Shown in pieces: positions 37,478 to 46,872 of a stretch of DNA of 64,000 bases (positions are counted from its first letter, which is position 1; each line of letters begins with the position of its first letter). The stretch is taken from positions 1-64,000 of the forward strand of contig JAJFLP010000099.1 in NCBI GenBank assembly GCA_021772635.1, given 5' to 3'. The position numbers and the translations under genes are program-made. Origin of the DNA: Verrucomicrobiota bacterium. GTDB lineage: Bacteria; Verrucomicrobiota; Lentisphaeria; JABSQK01; JAJFLO01. The notes beneath the pieces were generated by a model. It made no database searches. It was not told the DNA's origin and worked only from the letters and a program-made list of their open reading frames with translations.

Positions 37478-38956
37478 TTAACTAGCCAGCAACACCTCGG
37501 ACCATACGCAAATTTGATTGCGACCATTCGCTTTCGCATGGTACAAGGCTTTGTCGGCCTGATCAACCAACTCGTGACGCGATTCGAGCTTCGCTGTAGG
37601 GCTGTGGGTGGCGATACCGAGCGACAATGTCAATTTAAGTTTGACGGTTGTCTCGCAGAATACGTGGTCCTTAATTGCGTTCATGACCCGTTTCGCGTAC
37701 CTTTTTCCCGCAGGAACGTCTGCATACGGCAGGATTACAACCATCTCGTCTCCCCCGAATCGGCTGACAACCATTTCGTCAGTTCCAAGGCGACCGACAA
37801 AATCAGACGTCCGACTCAGTCCCATAATGAGATTACTAAGCTCCTTTAATACCTGGTCACCGATCAGGTGTCCGTGCTTGTCGTTCACATTCTTAAAATG
37901 GTCGACGTCCACGACGACAACCGCCATGGAATGGTCATATCGCTCGCAGAGCTCCCACAATCTCTCAAGCTCTTCTTCCAGGCGCTGACGATTGAACAGC
38001 CCCGTTAGGCCATCGATGATTGCAAGCTTATGGAGTCGACTGAACGCCATCATTACCGTTGAAACATGGTTGGCTGCGTGGTAAAGAAAAAATTTATCCG
38101 CCGAGTCGTACGCATCATCTTGTGTGGAGGACAAACAAATCATCCCTATTACGTTGCCTTCGCTTATAATCGGTATGGGAATCGTGCTGGCGACACTTTT
38201 GGTTTGTCCCGACTTATTCTGCTCTCCGTTACCCGAATCGATTCTTCTAACAATCAACGAATCGCGATCGAACTCATCTCCGCTTAATGCGACATATCGA
38301 GTCTTCACCATCTGTTCGATATTCTCCAGACATTCGGGAGCCACAGCTTCGCTGACGTTATGAATCAAAACGTTTTTCTCACGTTCCTTACCCAACATAG
38401 TGATTACGGTACACGGCATTAGCTGTGCTAATCCGGTACACAGATGGTTCAGAGCGTCGATAAAATGTTCAAATCCGATAGCCGTTTCACCGATTTTCCG
38501 TAAGGCACTGAGTTGATACTGGAGGCGGATAAGAGGCTTATTTTCGGAGGCTTCCAGATATTCTTGCTTTCGCCTAGCCTCACGCAGGATATGCCCATGG
38601 AGATCATCGAAGGTTAACGGTTTGGCTAGGAGTTGATACGGACCGATTGCTTTAATTCGGTCAACGTTCTCGTCAGAGAAATCCCCGCTCATTGCCACAA
38701 CACCCAGCCATGGATGAATATTGAGGGCCTCTGTAAGGAATGTAAACCCATCCATAACGTCCATATGCAAATCGACCAGAAGCACGTCGTACTCTGACTG
38801 CAACAACGAATGAAGGCCGGCGCGCCCATCGCCGGCGGTTTCAACGACGCACCCGTTTGCTGACAATATACGGTAGATGACGAGTCTCATACTCTCGTCA
38901 TCATCCAATACGAGGACTCTTATCTTTTCCGTCGTAGTTTCCGGGGTTAGTGCCAT
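37478..38956 (-). CDS. Response regulator with GAF-like and GGDEF domains
   Basis: A 492-residue protein. The receiver domain has DDD at 18-20, the phospho-acceptor Asp62 (LLVDLHMDVMDG) and Lys112 (LLAKPL). A GAF-like sensor spans ~140-305 and a GGDEF domain 310-485 (DGLTGLFNRQRL, VDVDHFKNVND). The active-site loop is odd: RLGTDEMVVS (389-398) is followed directly by RFGGDEMVVI (399-408), a tandem 10-residue duplication. The RxxD inhibitory site RTSD (382-385) is spaced correctly to the first, GTDEM, copy. The fifth signature residue is Met in both. Diguanylate cyclase activity is therefore uncertain. It precedes the HD-GYP gene. Confidence 0.9.
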   Translation of the reverse strand: MALTPETTTEKIRVLVLDDDESMRLVIYRILSANGCVVETAGDGRAGLHSLLQSEYDVLLVDLHMDVMDGFTFLTEALNIHPWLGVVAMSGDFSDENVDRIKAIGPYQLLAKPLTFDDLHGHILREARRKQEYLEASENKPLIRLQYQLSALRKIGETAIGFEHFIDALNHLCTGLAQLMPCTVITMLGKEREKNVLIHNVSEAVAPECLENIEQMVKTRYVALSGDEFDRDSLIVRRIDSGNGEQNKSGQTKSVASTIPIPIISEGNVIGMICLSSTQDDAYDSADKFFLYHAANHVSTVMMAFSRLHKLAIIDGLTGLFNRQRLEEELERLWELCERYDHSMAVVVVDVDHFKNVNDKHGHLIGDQVLKELSNLIMGLSRTSDFVGRLGTDEMVVSRFGGDEMVVILPYADVPAGKRYAKRVMNAIKDHVFCETTVKLKLTLSLGIATHSPTAKLESRHELVDQADKALYHAKANGRNQICVWSEVLLAS

Positions 38957-39209
38957 CGCTTGTGATAGATGTAGGGTAGTAAGTTTGTAATGATGGGGCG
39001 TTCGGTGTCGTTTAAGTTCAATTTGACGAATTCAGGCTAAGACCACAGGTCTCATCCTTGACGAAATCAAATTAATCAGAACGCAGGGAATTTTGATCGA
39101 CATAGGCACGATTGAACGTTGAGTGATTTAATAAACCTCGACGTCCGGCCGTGAAGTCGGTTTAGAGATGGCGCATAGATGGACGCTGGCGGTCCGGTGA
39201 AACCGCTCG

Positions 39210-39440
39210 TTATTCCGAAGTATTATTACTATTCTGGCTATCAGAAGGCGGACCCGATCCTGCCTCCAGTTTCGCCCAGCAGCCGAAAACTAGAAAGGCG
39301 ATTCCGACTGTAAGAATACTAATTGCCTTATGTCCGATGAACTCTGGTTCGCGGTAGAATCGGCCTGCGACACCGGTCGCAAAAACCAGAATCCCCAAGT
39401 ACCCTGATAGCGTTCCCAATCTATTAAGGTCAATTTTCAT
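39210..39440 (-). CDS. Small membrane protein, unknown function
   Basis: A 76-residue protein with two hydrophobic segments (about 11-27 and 42-58) and a short polar, Ser/Asn-rich C-terminal tail. The composition and the two-helix layout argue for a real gene, and a purine-rich AAGGGGA lies shortly before the ATG. No family recognised. It stands alone, in a region otherwise occupied by an intron and repeats. Confidence 0.6.
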   Translation of the reverse strand: MKIDLNRLGTLSGYLGILVFATGVAGRFYREPEFIGHKAISILTVGIAFLVFGCWAKLEAGSGPPSDSQNSNNTSE

Positions 39441-39754
39441 AAGTTCCCCTTCTATAATTAGTTGTAGCTCATGCGAAAATCACTTCTTATACCTGAAAGT
39501 CTATGACTTATCCGGTAGGACGCTTGCGTAACTTGCGTCCGCTTCGATATGCGTGTCCGAAAAAAGACGCCTTGAACTATAAAGAGAAGTTAGTCTATTT
39601 GCAATAGAAACATCAGTCTTATTACGTCTTCGTTCATTCGAGAACAACACGAGAAGCGAGTGTTTCGAGTGAATGTGCGATTATCTTGGAGCCCTCCATA
39701 TTTGATATGACTGAAACAAGGCACGATCGCGATAGTTTCAGAATTTTATTACCA

Positions 39755-40482
39755 GTAGAGTAGAGAGGGACTGCCGCGAACGGCAGCGCCCTCCCCCTCG
39801 TCGAACCGGACATGCAGATTTCCCGCATCCGGCTCTCGCGTAGGGCATTCGGGTCTCGATCCGATTAAACTAGACCAAGGCATTGATATGACCATACCAA
39901 GCTATTACCCTCAGCTTCTGTCTCAGAGAGGCAGAGTTTCATGTCGTAGGCGTAGCCAATCAGACCACCACTCTTCTCACTCAGCATGTCTTACGCCGAG
40001 GCCCCTTCGCTCCACAGGCATTACCCCGCTTCATCACTACTATGAGCCTCTCCGACTCTCATATACGGCCGCCTCACAGGTTATTGATTCCCTGCACGGG
40101 TTGTTGGCTTTAACCAACACCGTTATGGGTCTCCCAGGTTCCCGACTGATCTGTTGTCGCGCGCTTCCCTCAGTCACCCCGGGTGGCACAGTGAGTGCAC
40201 GTAGTTGTTTCTTCCCCACTGTTAACAGGCTTCACCATCTCCGGAAGGATGGCCACCACCAATTGTGTAACGAGGCCGAATCAGGTTCACTTGTGTTGAG
40301 GCTCACAACTTCGCCGTCTGCGGGGTTTAACCCGTTTCGCCCTCTTTACAAGAAGAGAGGACCGACCAGCTCACCCGATTGGGTTACCCCGTACGGGCAG
40401 GTCGCAGCTACATACTGAACAACCAATTAGTATGACTGGCACTTTTCAGCCAGCAAGATCAGCCAGACTTGGCCTGGCGCAC
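39755..40482 (-). mobile_element. Group II intron lacking a reverse transcriptase (728 nt)
   Basis: Read on the minus strand, the element starts GTGCGCC at 40482, matching the GUGYG consensus of bacterial group II introns. It continues with typical domain I text (AAACGGGTTAAACCCCG; AATTGGTGGTGGCCATCC) and ends with a domain V hairpin (39803-39836) and a domain VI stem, finishing CTCTAC at 39755. No reverse transcriptase frame is present, so it can only move, if at all, with a protein supplied in trans. The ends are fixed by the flanks: joining 40483 to 39754 restores ACCACGGAGGCACGGAG, the arm of a repeat whose partner arm lies near 40731-40755. Confidence 0.85.
39803..39836 (-). ncRNA. Group II intron domain V
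   Basis: The minus-strand text GAGCCGGATGC-GGGAAATC-TGCATGTCCGGTTC folds into the conserved 34-nt hairpin: a GAGCCGGA/TCCGGTTC lower stem carrying the catalytic AGC, a two-base bulge, and an upper stem capped by a GAAA tetraloop. This is the most diagnostic part of a group II ribozyme. Confidence 0.85.
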
Positions 40483-40757
40483 CGGAGGCACGGAGAAAAG
40501 AAGGAGTGGAGATTTTTTAAGCCGCGGCAACGGCGACTTTAAAAATGAACTTTTATGTGAGCGCACAGTCTGTTTAAATCTCTGTGTCCCCCCAATTAAG
40601 TAGTTCCGTGAAGTCGATGCCCGCATTTGCGAAGCGAAGAATTCATTGACCTCCTCTTTTTTGCCGTTCACGTTGCTTACTGCCGTCCTTCGGACAGCCT
40701 GTCTCTCCCGCCTCTTTTGGCGGGATCGGCTCTCCGTGTCTCCGTGGTAGCAAGAAC
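40483..40757. repeat. Inverted-arm repeat (CACGGAG type) interrupted by the group II intron
   Basis: The left arm is ACCA (39751-39754) plus CGGAGGCACGGAGAAAAG (40483-40500), split by the intron. The right arm CTCCGTGTCTCCGTGGT (about 40734-40750) is its near-exact inverse complement. The about 230 bp between the arms carry no supportable gene; frames across it read as low-quality translation of the repeat. The spacer 40758-40917 before the TPR gene shows nothing further. Confidence 0.8.
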
Positions 40758-40917
40758 AGTTACTCATATTGCTCTTCATGCTGATTGCCCCAATACACGA
40801 GTGTCGTCTATCGGCTTAAATTTAATTGGTGTAATAAAAAGTCTGCATAAGCGAGGATCCCGATAGTGCGGTAAGACTCTTCATTGCCAATATGAGATCC
40901 AATACGTGAGAGCGGGC

Positions 40918-43900
40918 TTAATTCTCTCCCTCTCCGAGAGTTGCCTCTAGAGCTTTAATCCGACTCTCGAGTTCTTCCCGAGGGATCGGCAAATTCCAGG
41001 TCGAACGAACCAAAAACACGCTTTTTTTGTAAATATTCACCGCGAGAGAAACTTCGCCGGTTTCTTCGTAGCTCCTAGCTAAATGATACAATAATCTGGG
41101 CTCGTTCTCGGCGAATCTCTTATTCTTTAACAATTCAATACAATCCTTATACTTAGTAAATTTCAGTAAGGCGTTGGCGTAGGTATCTAAGACTTCGATA
41201 TTCCCCGGCAGCGCTTCATGGGCCTTTTTTACCGCGTTTAACACTTCGTTTTCATTCGGCGAATCAACTTGTAACGAAACCCAGGCAAAGTTGTTGAGGA
41301 TGATTGGGTCTTCGCTACCATTCAGGATCGCCTGCCGATAGCACGCTCGCGCAGTCTGCGGAAGTTTTTCCTGCTCCGCGAGCCGACCAAGTTGACTCCA
41401 AGCGGCGTGATTTATATTCGTAGCATTCAGTTTTGCTATCACACCGTCGGGTTGTCTCAGTTTAATTTTCAGGCCTGCCCATTGCGTGATGCTCGTTGGA
41501 GTGTTCAAGTGCCCTTCCAACACCTGAACAGCCTCTTGTTTTCTCCCTTCCATCTCCAAAAGCCAGGCAGAATAACCGCGCCACTCATCGTCTGGAATCT
41601 CAGATTTCAATTCATTCAGTACCGCACCGGCGTCGCCGGTACGCCCGGCTAGGTTCAATAGTTCGAACCGGAAACGTTTCAATTCGGTCGTGCCGGCGTC
41701 CATGCTAAACAGCTGATCAACAAGAGCAATGGATTCCTGGTATTTATTCAGACCTCGCTTAGCTAAAGCGAGCTGCAAGATTGCACCCTGATTATCAAGA
41801 TTCTTGCCGCGGTACCGTGTCAAAATATCTTCTGCTTCGCGAAATTGCCCGAGTCGCACATGACAGATACCCTTGATGAACATGGCCGGAAGAATCCCGG
41901 GCGATCGAGATAGAACATATTCGCTATTACCGAGTGCGTCGGCATATTTTCCGTCAACAAGGTCTACATTCGAAAGTATAAGATAAGCGGCCAGTAAATT
42001 TGAATCCGCCTTTATAGCACTTTCCGCATGAACGCGAGCGCCAGATATATCCTGGTTCTGCAAATCGATTGTGGCAAGTCCGGCATGGGCGACAGGATCG
42101 TTTGGCTCCTTTCTCAAAATCCTATCATATACCTCCCTGGCTTTTTCCAGTTTGTTCAGGCGTTGCAAGACGTTCCCATATTCCCGAAGAATCGCCGGGT
42201 GCCCACCGTCATCGCCAACAGCCGCGTTGTAAATTGGTACCGCTTCGTCAAGGCGCCCAAGCGCGGTTAGAGCCTGAGCCTCAAGCACCGATAGCATTTG
42301 TCGTGGCGCCGAGCTTTGTTGGCACTCTGCCAGTACTTGCTCGTAATTCCCTTTCTGCATCAGCACTGATATCCTGGCCAGTTCCACTCTGGCGTTTTCC
42401 GGGAATTTCGCTGCCAGCGAGGCAAAAACATCCGTTGCTTGATCCAGCTTCCCCGTTCGGAGCGCAAGGAGTCCACCGAACCATTCCACGTTGGCGTCGT
42501 CCTTAAACTCTTTCCGAAGGATATCTTGTGCAGCCCAACTCTTGTCAACAAGATTCGCTTTCAACGTCAGATCACGAAATACTTCAAGGGATCGTTTCGA
42601 ATATAACTTCTGACGGTGCAACTCACTTACCACCTGCAAGGCTTCGTCGGTCTTGCTTAGGAAAGCGAGGCATTGGGCGTAATTCAGGACAATTCGCGGA
42701 TTCTGAGAAAACGAACTATCCAATTTACGAATCTTCCCAAAGGTACTTTCAGCATCACTGAAATTGCCAGCCTTCATTTGCTCTCGCATTACCTGCAGTT
42801 CGATAACAGGGTGCGGAATCGATAGGTTACGTGCCTTGATTAAATCATCGAACGTCGCTTGTCTCGAGTCGACGAATGTTTGCAATACATAATCGTAAAA
42901 AAGACGCTCGCCTTCGAGTTCTCGCGATTGTCCGTCTGCCTGGACAATCAACTCTTTTATCTTCTCGGTGTTTTTCGACGCTCCATGGACATGCCCCAAA
43001 TACAAACGGACCACCTGTCGATTTATCGTTGGGTTATCCGAAGACGGGCCGTCTCCTTTGGCAGCCGAAGACGCGGGTTTTTCCTCATTTGACGCAAGAA
43101 TTTCTTCGAGCACCGAAATTGCATCCGTCGGCTTCTTAAATGAAAGGAGGTGGACGGCGTACTGCAATTTCAGTTTACTGTCGTATTGGTCACTATTACT
43201 CGCCAGTTCGCCAAACACCGCGTCTATCTCGCTAATTTCGTATCGGAGGGTCAGCATGGCAATCAACATTCCATAGCCCGCACTATTCAAGCTCTTTGAA
43301 GACCTGAGCTCGTTCAAGAACGATAAAGATTCTTCGTATTGGCTCAGACGAATATAAGAAGTCGCGATTTTGTTAGCTAATTCCGGATCTGGATTCTCGT
43401 TGTAAACGTTACGATAGATTTCCAAACTTTTGTTATATTGCTCGAAACCGAAGTAAATGTCTCCGCGCGCAAGATCCGGATCTTCGATGTCTGCCAATTT
43501 TTCGAGCAACGATACCGCATACTCGGCCTTTCCCTCGTTGTCCTTGTCTGCGGAGGTTGCCAGAGCAATGAGAACATCCTTCGTCCTCATCCCATTGTCC
43601 CAGGCAACTTGAGCGTGTTTTCGGGTAACCTTATCGTTGTTGCCGACTGCGAACTTAGCGACCTTCCAGTGGTAGTCAGAGTTTTTGGGCTCTAAAATCG
43701 TAGCACTTACATAATGCCTGTAGGCATCCGTATAATTCTCCTTCGCCGCTAATTTCTCCGCGATTGAAAAATGCTGCGCCGCCGTCAATTTAGGTTTTTT
43801 TCGGGCAGCCCAGAATATTACACCGGCAATCGCGATCAAAAGGATCAAGCCTATAGATCCAATCGCAATGATCCGTAGTCGCTTTTTCTTTTTAATCAGA

Positions 43901-43932
43901 TCAGGGTCTGACTTTATCTTATCTCTACCCAT
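40918..43932 (-). CDS. Large membrane-anchored TPR protein (PrsT-like)
   Basis: A 1004-residue protein. A basic N terminus (KKKKRLR) is followed by one membrane helix (~25-45), and the rest is an almost unbroken array of tetratricopeptide-type helical repeats (for example LATIDLQNQDISGARVHAES, LARSYEETGEVSLAVNIYKK). Proteins of this layout occur in PEP-CTERM/exosortase polysaccharide loci (PrsT-like) and act as scaffolds for export or polymerisation. No enzymatic motif is seen. A second TPR protein of this system lies at 55567-57684. Confidence 0.85.
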   Translation of the reverse strand: MGRDKIKSDPDLIKKKKRLRIIAIGSIGLILLIAIAGVIFWAARKKPKLTAAQHFSIAEKLAAKENYTDAYRHYVSATILEPKNSDYHWKVAKFAVGNNDKVTRKHAQVAWDNGMRTKDVLIALATSADKDNEGKAEYAVSLLEKLADIEDPDLARGDIYFGFEQYNKSLEIYRNVYNENPDPELANKIATSYIRLSQYEESLSFLNELRSSKSLNSAGYGMLIAMLTLRYEISEIDAVFGELASNSDQYDSKLKLQYAVHLLSFKKPTDAISVLEEILASNEEKPASSAAKGDGPSSDNPTINRQVVRLYLGHVHGASKNTEKIKELIVQADGQSRELEGERLFYDYVLQTFVDSRQATFDDLIKARNLSIPHPVIELQVMREQMKAGNFSDAESTFGKIRKLDSSFSQNPRIVLNYAQCLAFLSKTDEALQVVSELHRQKLYSKRSLEVFRDLTLKANLVDKSWAAQDILRKEFKDDANVEWFGGLLALRTGKLDQATDVFASLAAKFPENARVELARISVLMQKGNYEQVLAECQQSSAPRQMLSVLEAQALTALGRLDEAVPIYNAAVGDDGGHPAILREYGNVLQRLNKLEKAREVYDRILRKEPNDPVAHAGLATIDLQNQDISGARVHAESAIKADSNLLAAYLILSNVDLVDGKYADALGNSEYVLSRSPGILPAMFIKGICHVRLGQFREAEDILTRYRGKNLDNQGAILQLALAKRGLNKYQESIALVDQLFSMDAGTTELKRFRFELLNLAGRTGDAGAVLNELKSEIPDDEWRGYSAWLLEMEGRKQEAVQVLEGHLNTPTSITQWAGLKIKLRQPDGVIAKLNATNINHAAWSQLGRLAEQEKLPQTARACYRQAILNGSEDPIILNNFAWVSLQVDSPNENEVLNAVKKAHEALPGNIEVLDTYANALLKFTKYKDCIELLKNKRFAENEPRLLYHLARSYEETGEVSLAVNIYKKSVFLVRSTWNLPIPREELESRIKALEATLGEGEN

Positions 43933-44009
43933 TTATGATGGTCTCTTTTAGCTGTTTTTTGTAGCGATGTCAGTTGTCGGCGCGCCCCGACGGTGGTGCT
44001 ACGAAAATA

Positions 44010-44161
44010 TACTGCAAGCAGTACAATTTTTGGTCCGTATGGACGGACTCCGCTCGTGCGGAGAGACGACTTTTAACTTATCACCTAAGATCTATGTTGA
44101 GCCTAGCGAAATCCGCCGCGGTGGAAATGCTATATTCGAAAACCCAATGACGATGGGGATA
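44010..44161. mobile_element. MITE, about 152 bp, degenerate right end
   Basis: The left end TACTGCAAGC and the block GGACGGACTCCGCTCGTGCG agree with the family, and the module CGAAATCCGCCGCGGTGG is shared with 60567-60751. The right end (GATGGGGATA) has lost the CGTTCGGTA consensus, so the boundary is approximate and the TA duplication cannot be shown. Confidence 0.7.
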
Positions 44162-44210
44162 CAACAACGTTTCCCCGATTAAACCTAACCCGGCTCATTC
44201 GTTACGAAAT

Positions 44211-44308
44211 CAACTACCCCGCCGCAGAGCAGACGGGGTATCGGCTTTGGAAATAGTTTTGATATCGCGGTAAATCGCGGGGAATGAAACCCCACTATGT
44301 GGGTTCAA
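44211..44308. repeat. Repeat B, intact 98-bp copy
   Basis: A 98-bp unit starting AACTACCCCGCCGCAGAG and ending CACTATGTGGGTTCAA. It can form two hairpins: CCCCG/CGGGG around GCAGAG, and GGGG-AATGAAA-CCCC followed by CCCAC-TAT-GTGGG. The second copy at 46615-46866 has the same outer length once a 154-bp insertion is removed. Function unknown. Confidence 0.85.
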
Positions 44309-44491
44309 GCGAACAAACCACTTTATACTAAACGAAAGACGCGTCACACCGGATAATATTACGCACGATCCAACGAAAAACGAGTGATCTCTATAAAAGT
44401 CTGGCGGATGCGTTGTGCCCCACGTCGATTCCAATAAATTCCAATTTCGATATGGTCCGGTTCACTGGATAAAAACATTTAGTAAGAATCT

Positions 44492-45919
44492 CTATTTGGC
44501 GCCCTTTTGAAAAATTACCACACCGATTGTCTTGAATATAATTTTAAGGTCGAACCATAGCGACCATTTATCGATATACTCTAAATCCTGCCGAACGACA
44601 GTATCAAAGTCTTGGATATTGCTACGCCCGGAAATCTGCCATAACCCTGTTAAACCCGGTTTTATCGAGAGGCGCCGCCGGTGCCACGCTGAGTATTGTT
44701 CAACTTCCTCAGGCACTGGTGGACGGGGACCGACCAGGCTCATTTCTCCCCGTAAAACATTAATGAGTTGCGGTAATTCGTCAATTGAGTATTTTCTCAA
44801 GAATTTACCGCCCGGTATCAATCGGGGATCATTCTCGATCTTAAACATCACACTATTCATTTCATTTGCACCCAGCAATTCCTTCTTCTCTTCCTCCGCA
44901 TTAATCCTCATCGTCCGAAACTTATGGAACTTAAAAAGCCTGCCGTTTTGGCCGACGCGCAATTGACTGAAAATAATCGGCCCCGGCGATACGATCCTTA
45001 TCATGATCGCAACCGGAATGAAAGCGACAGCAACACCCAATAAGCCAAACACTGACACTATAATATCCAGGCTGCGTTTAATCAGAGCTTTGTCGGTATC
45101 GAGGCTGATAGCGTGCAGAGTCAATAAATATCTCTCATCCAATCTTGCGATCGACGTCTTGAAAAGTAGGGGATGGAAGAAATCAAGCAATATACGCACT
45201 GTTAACCCCAGTTCTTCGCAGTACCCGATGATCTTTTCTGTCGTGTCAATGTTGTAGGGCGTCGATATCAGGACTTCGTCAACGACATGATCAGAAAGTG
45301 CCCGCTGCAAAGATTTCGCATCCCCCTTAAAAGAGTCGCCGTCGAGTGTTCCGGACAGCGCGTCTTGTGTTCGTTCCACGTTTATAATCCCTACCGTCCG
45401 CAAGCCCCAGCCCTTGTTGTTTCTGATCATTGCCGTGATCCCGTCTACCCTATCCTTGTCGCCTATAACTAAAACCTGCCGATAATTGTACCCGCGTTCT
45501 CGCAGTACCCAGAGAATGTACCGTACAAGAATCTTCCAGGCGACCAGGACAGAATAGCTTACGAGAAGAAATATGATAAAAAAGCCGCGACTGAATGATT
45601 CCTCTTTCCCCAGGAACATCGCTACCGTACAGATCGCTCCTCCCATTAAATGAACTTTCCCGATCTGAACGCCGATATACGATATAGAGTTCATTCTATG
45701 CGATTCATATAGATCGAACTCCCATAACGCATATATCCACGCCGGGATGATCACCAGTAACATCCACGAATAGGCATCCAGGGAACCAAATTGTTCAATA
45801 AAAACGTAGGGGCTGACAAGTAGGGAAATGTAATACGCAGCGAAAAAGGAACAGACAGTCAGAGAAAGATCAATCGCCTTATCCAACGTCGTGAAAAGTA
45901 TGGATCGTTCTTTTAACAT
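44492..45919 (-). CDS. Polyprenyl-phosphate sugar-1-phosphate transferase (exopolysaccharide initiating enzyme)
   Basis: A 475-residue PHPT/WbaP-type enzyme that starts repeat-unit assembly by moving a sugar 1-phosphate onto undecaprenyl phosphate. The N-terminal half has four to five membrane helices and a Rossmann-like CoA-binding region (VLVIGDKDRVDGI, ~148-160). The C-terminal bacterial sugar transferase domain shows KRSLDIIVSVFGL, FKFHKFRTM, LPQLINVLRGEMSLVGPRPP and KPGLTGLWQISGRS. The sugar (glucose or galactose) is not determined. It stands alone between repeat-filled spacers. Confidence 0.94.
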   Translation of the reverse strand: MLKERSILFTTLDKAIDLSLTVCSFFAAYYISLLVSPYVFIEQFGSLDAYSWMLLVIIPAWIYALWEFDLYESHRMNSISYIGVQIGKVHLMGGAICTVAMFLGKEESFSRGFFIIFLLVSYSVLVAWKILVRYILWVLRERGYNYRQVLVIGDKDRVDGITAMIRNNKGWGLRTVGIINVERTQDALSGTLDGDSFKGDAKSLQRALSDHVVDEVLISTPYNIDTTEKIIGYCEELGLTVRILLDFFHPLLFKTSIARLDERYLLTLHAISLDTDKALIKRSLDIIVSVFGLLGVAVAFIPVAIMIRIVSPGPIIFSQLRVGQNGRLFKFHKFRTMRINAEEEKKELLGANEMNSVMFKIENDPRLIPGGKFLRKYSIDELPQLINVLRGEMSLVGPRPPVPEEVEQYSAWHRRRLSIKPGLTGLWQISGRSNIQDFDTVVRQDLEYIDKWSLWFDLKIIFKTIGVVIFQKGAK

Positions 45920-46614
45920 AAGAAAGTCGAAAACCCTTAGGTGGTTCCGAAGATCGGAGTATAGGGAAGGGAAGTGTTCGGGTTACCGTAGACTGCTACC
46001 AAAGAAGAATTCGTTGAAAAGAGGACCGCACGCCTCCCCTCCAAAGTACAGCACGGTCGCATTACTCCCCGGCGGCAACTGGCAGATACTTTCGCTGCCA
46101 TCGGACAGAAAACACCTGACTTACAATACGCATTCCGATGACCTGTTTTCGGCTGCGAGCGCTCCAATTTCCGGATGGCGTGGAATTAACCGTCCAATAG
46201 ATATGGAACAATACTCCGTTCCACATTCGGGACCAAGGCGAGCAGTATACATTTAATTCGCATTTTTTCAACCCCCCTACACTCGTTTCTCAACGAGGAC
46301 TCAGAGGTTGATCGTTCGAACAATATTTCGTCCCGAATGCCGATGAAGACGCTCGGTAGACTTATTAACGATCGATTAAATCAACTGCCTCGGGGGATGA
46401 AAGACACTGAAGGCTTTACTATGTTCGTGTAAGACCGCAGAACGGGGAACTAAACCCACTCGTGGGATTGAAAACACAAGTCGCCGGAGCAGCCTGGACC
46501 ACAAAAGCAATAGGGGTTATTGAGTAAAGAGTTCTGATAGCACGGGTAGCCTATCGACGTGGAAAGGGATGTGTATAGGTAGGAAAAGTGATTAAGAGCG
46601 CAGCAACTATAAAT
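45920..46614. other. Spacer with a partial MITE
   Basis: No gene supported. The right half of the MITE family appears at about 46311-46358 (CGAACAATATTTCGTCCC to GCTCGGTA), with the left half missing. A small CCCAC-TC-GTGGG hairpin lies near 46454-46466. The remainder holds nothing recognisable. Confidence 0.5.
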
Positions 46615-46866
46615 GAACTACTCCGCCGCAGAGCAGACGGGGTATCGAGTTTGGAAATATACTGCAAGCAGTACAATTTTTGGTCCGCATGGACGGACTC
46701 CGCTCGTGCGGAGACGACTTTGAACTAACCACGCAAGAGATATCGGACGATATTTCTCCGCATAAGCGAGAGTCTCGGGTAATCCGGACGAAAACTCGAA
46801 GGCGTTCGGTATAGTTTTGATATCGCGGTAAACCGCGGGGAATGAAACCCCACTATGTGGGTTCAA
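46615..46866. repeat. Repeat B, copy interrupted by a MITE
   Basis: The outer parts match repeat B at 44211-44308. After TTTGGAAATA (ending 46659) a 152-bp element is inserted, and repeat B resumes with TAGTTTTGATATCGCGG at 46812. Removing the element and one TA gives exactly 98 bp, the length of the intact copy. Confidence 0.9.
46660..46811. mobile_element. MITE, 152 bp, nested in repeat B
   Basis: Ends TACTGCAAGC and inward right TACCGAACGC, flanked by TA at 46658-46659 and 46812-46813. Because the empty target site exists at 44211-44308, both the boundaries and the TA duplication are proven by comparison. TA duplication is typical of IS630/Tc1-mariner type transposition; no such transposase is in the window. 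Confidence 0.92.
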
Positions 46867-46872
46867 CGGTAA

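Noticed and set aside
39888-40418. 176-codon plus-strand frame
   Set aside because: It is the antisense of the group II intron; its Ser/Pro/Arg-rich translation is typical of a structured RNA read as protein.
40459-40779. 106-codon minus-strand frame
   Set aside because: It runs from the inverted-arm repeat into the intron end and has low-quality composition; not a gene.
44211-44434. Minus-strand frame through repeat B (NPHSGVSFPA-type peptide), also seen at 46615-46866
   Set aside because: It recurs because the DNA repeat recurs; no start site or conserved extension outside the repeat.
46451-46480. ACCCACTCGTGGGATTGAAA-like text resembling a CRISPR repeat end
   Set aside because: A single occurrence with no regularly spaced copies; no CRISPR array or cas gene in the window.
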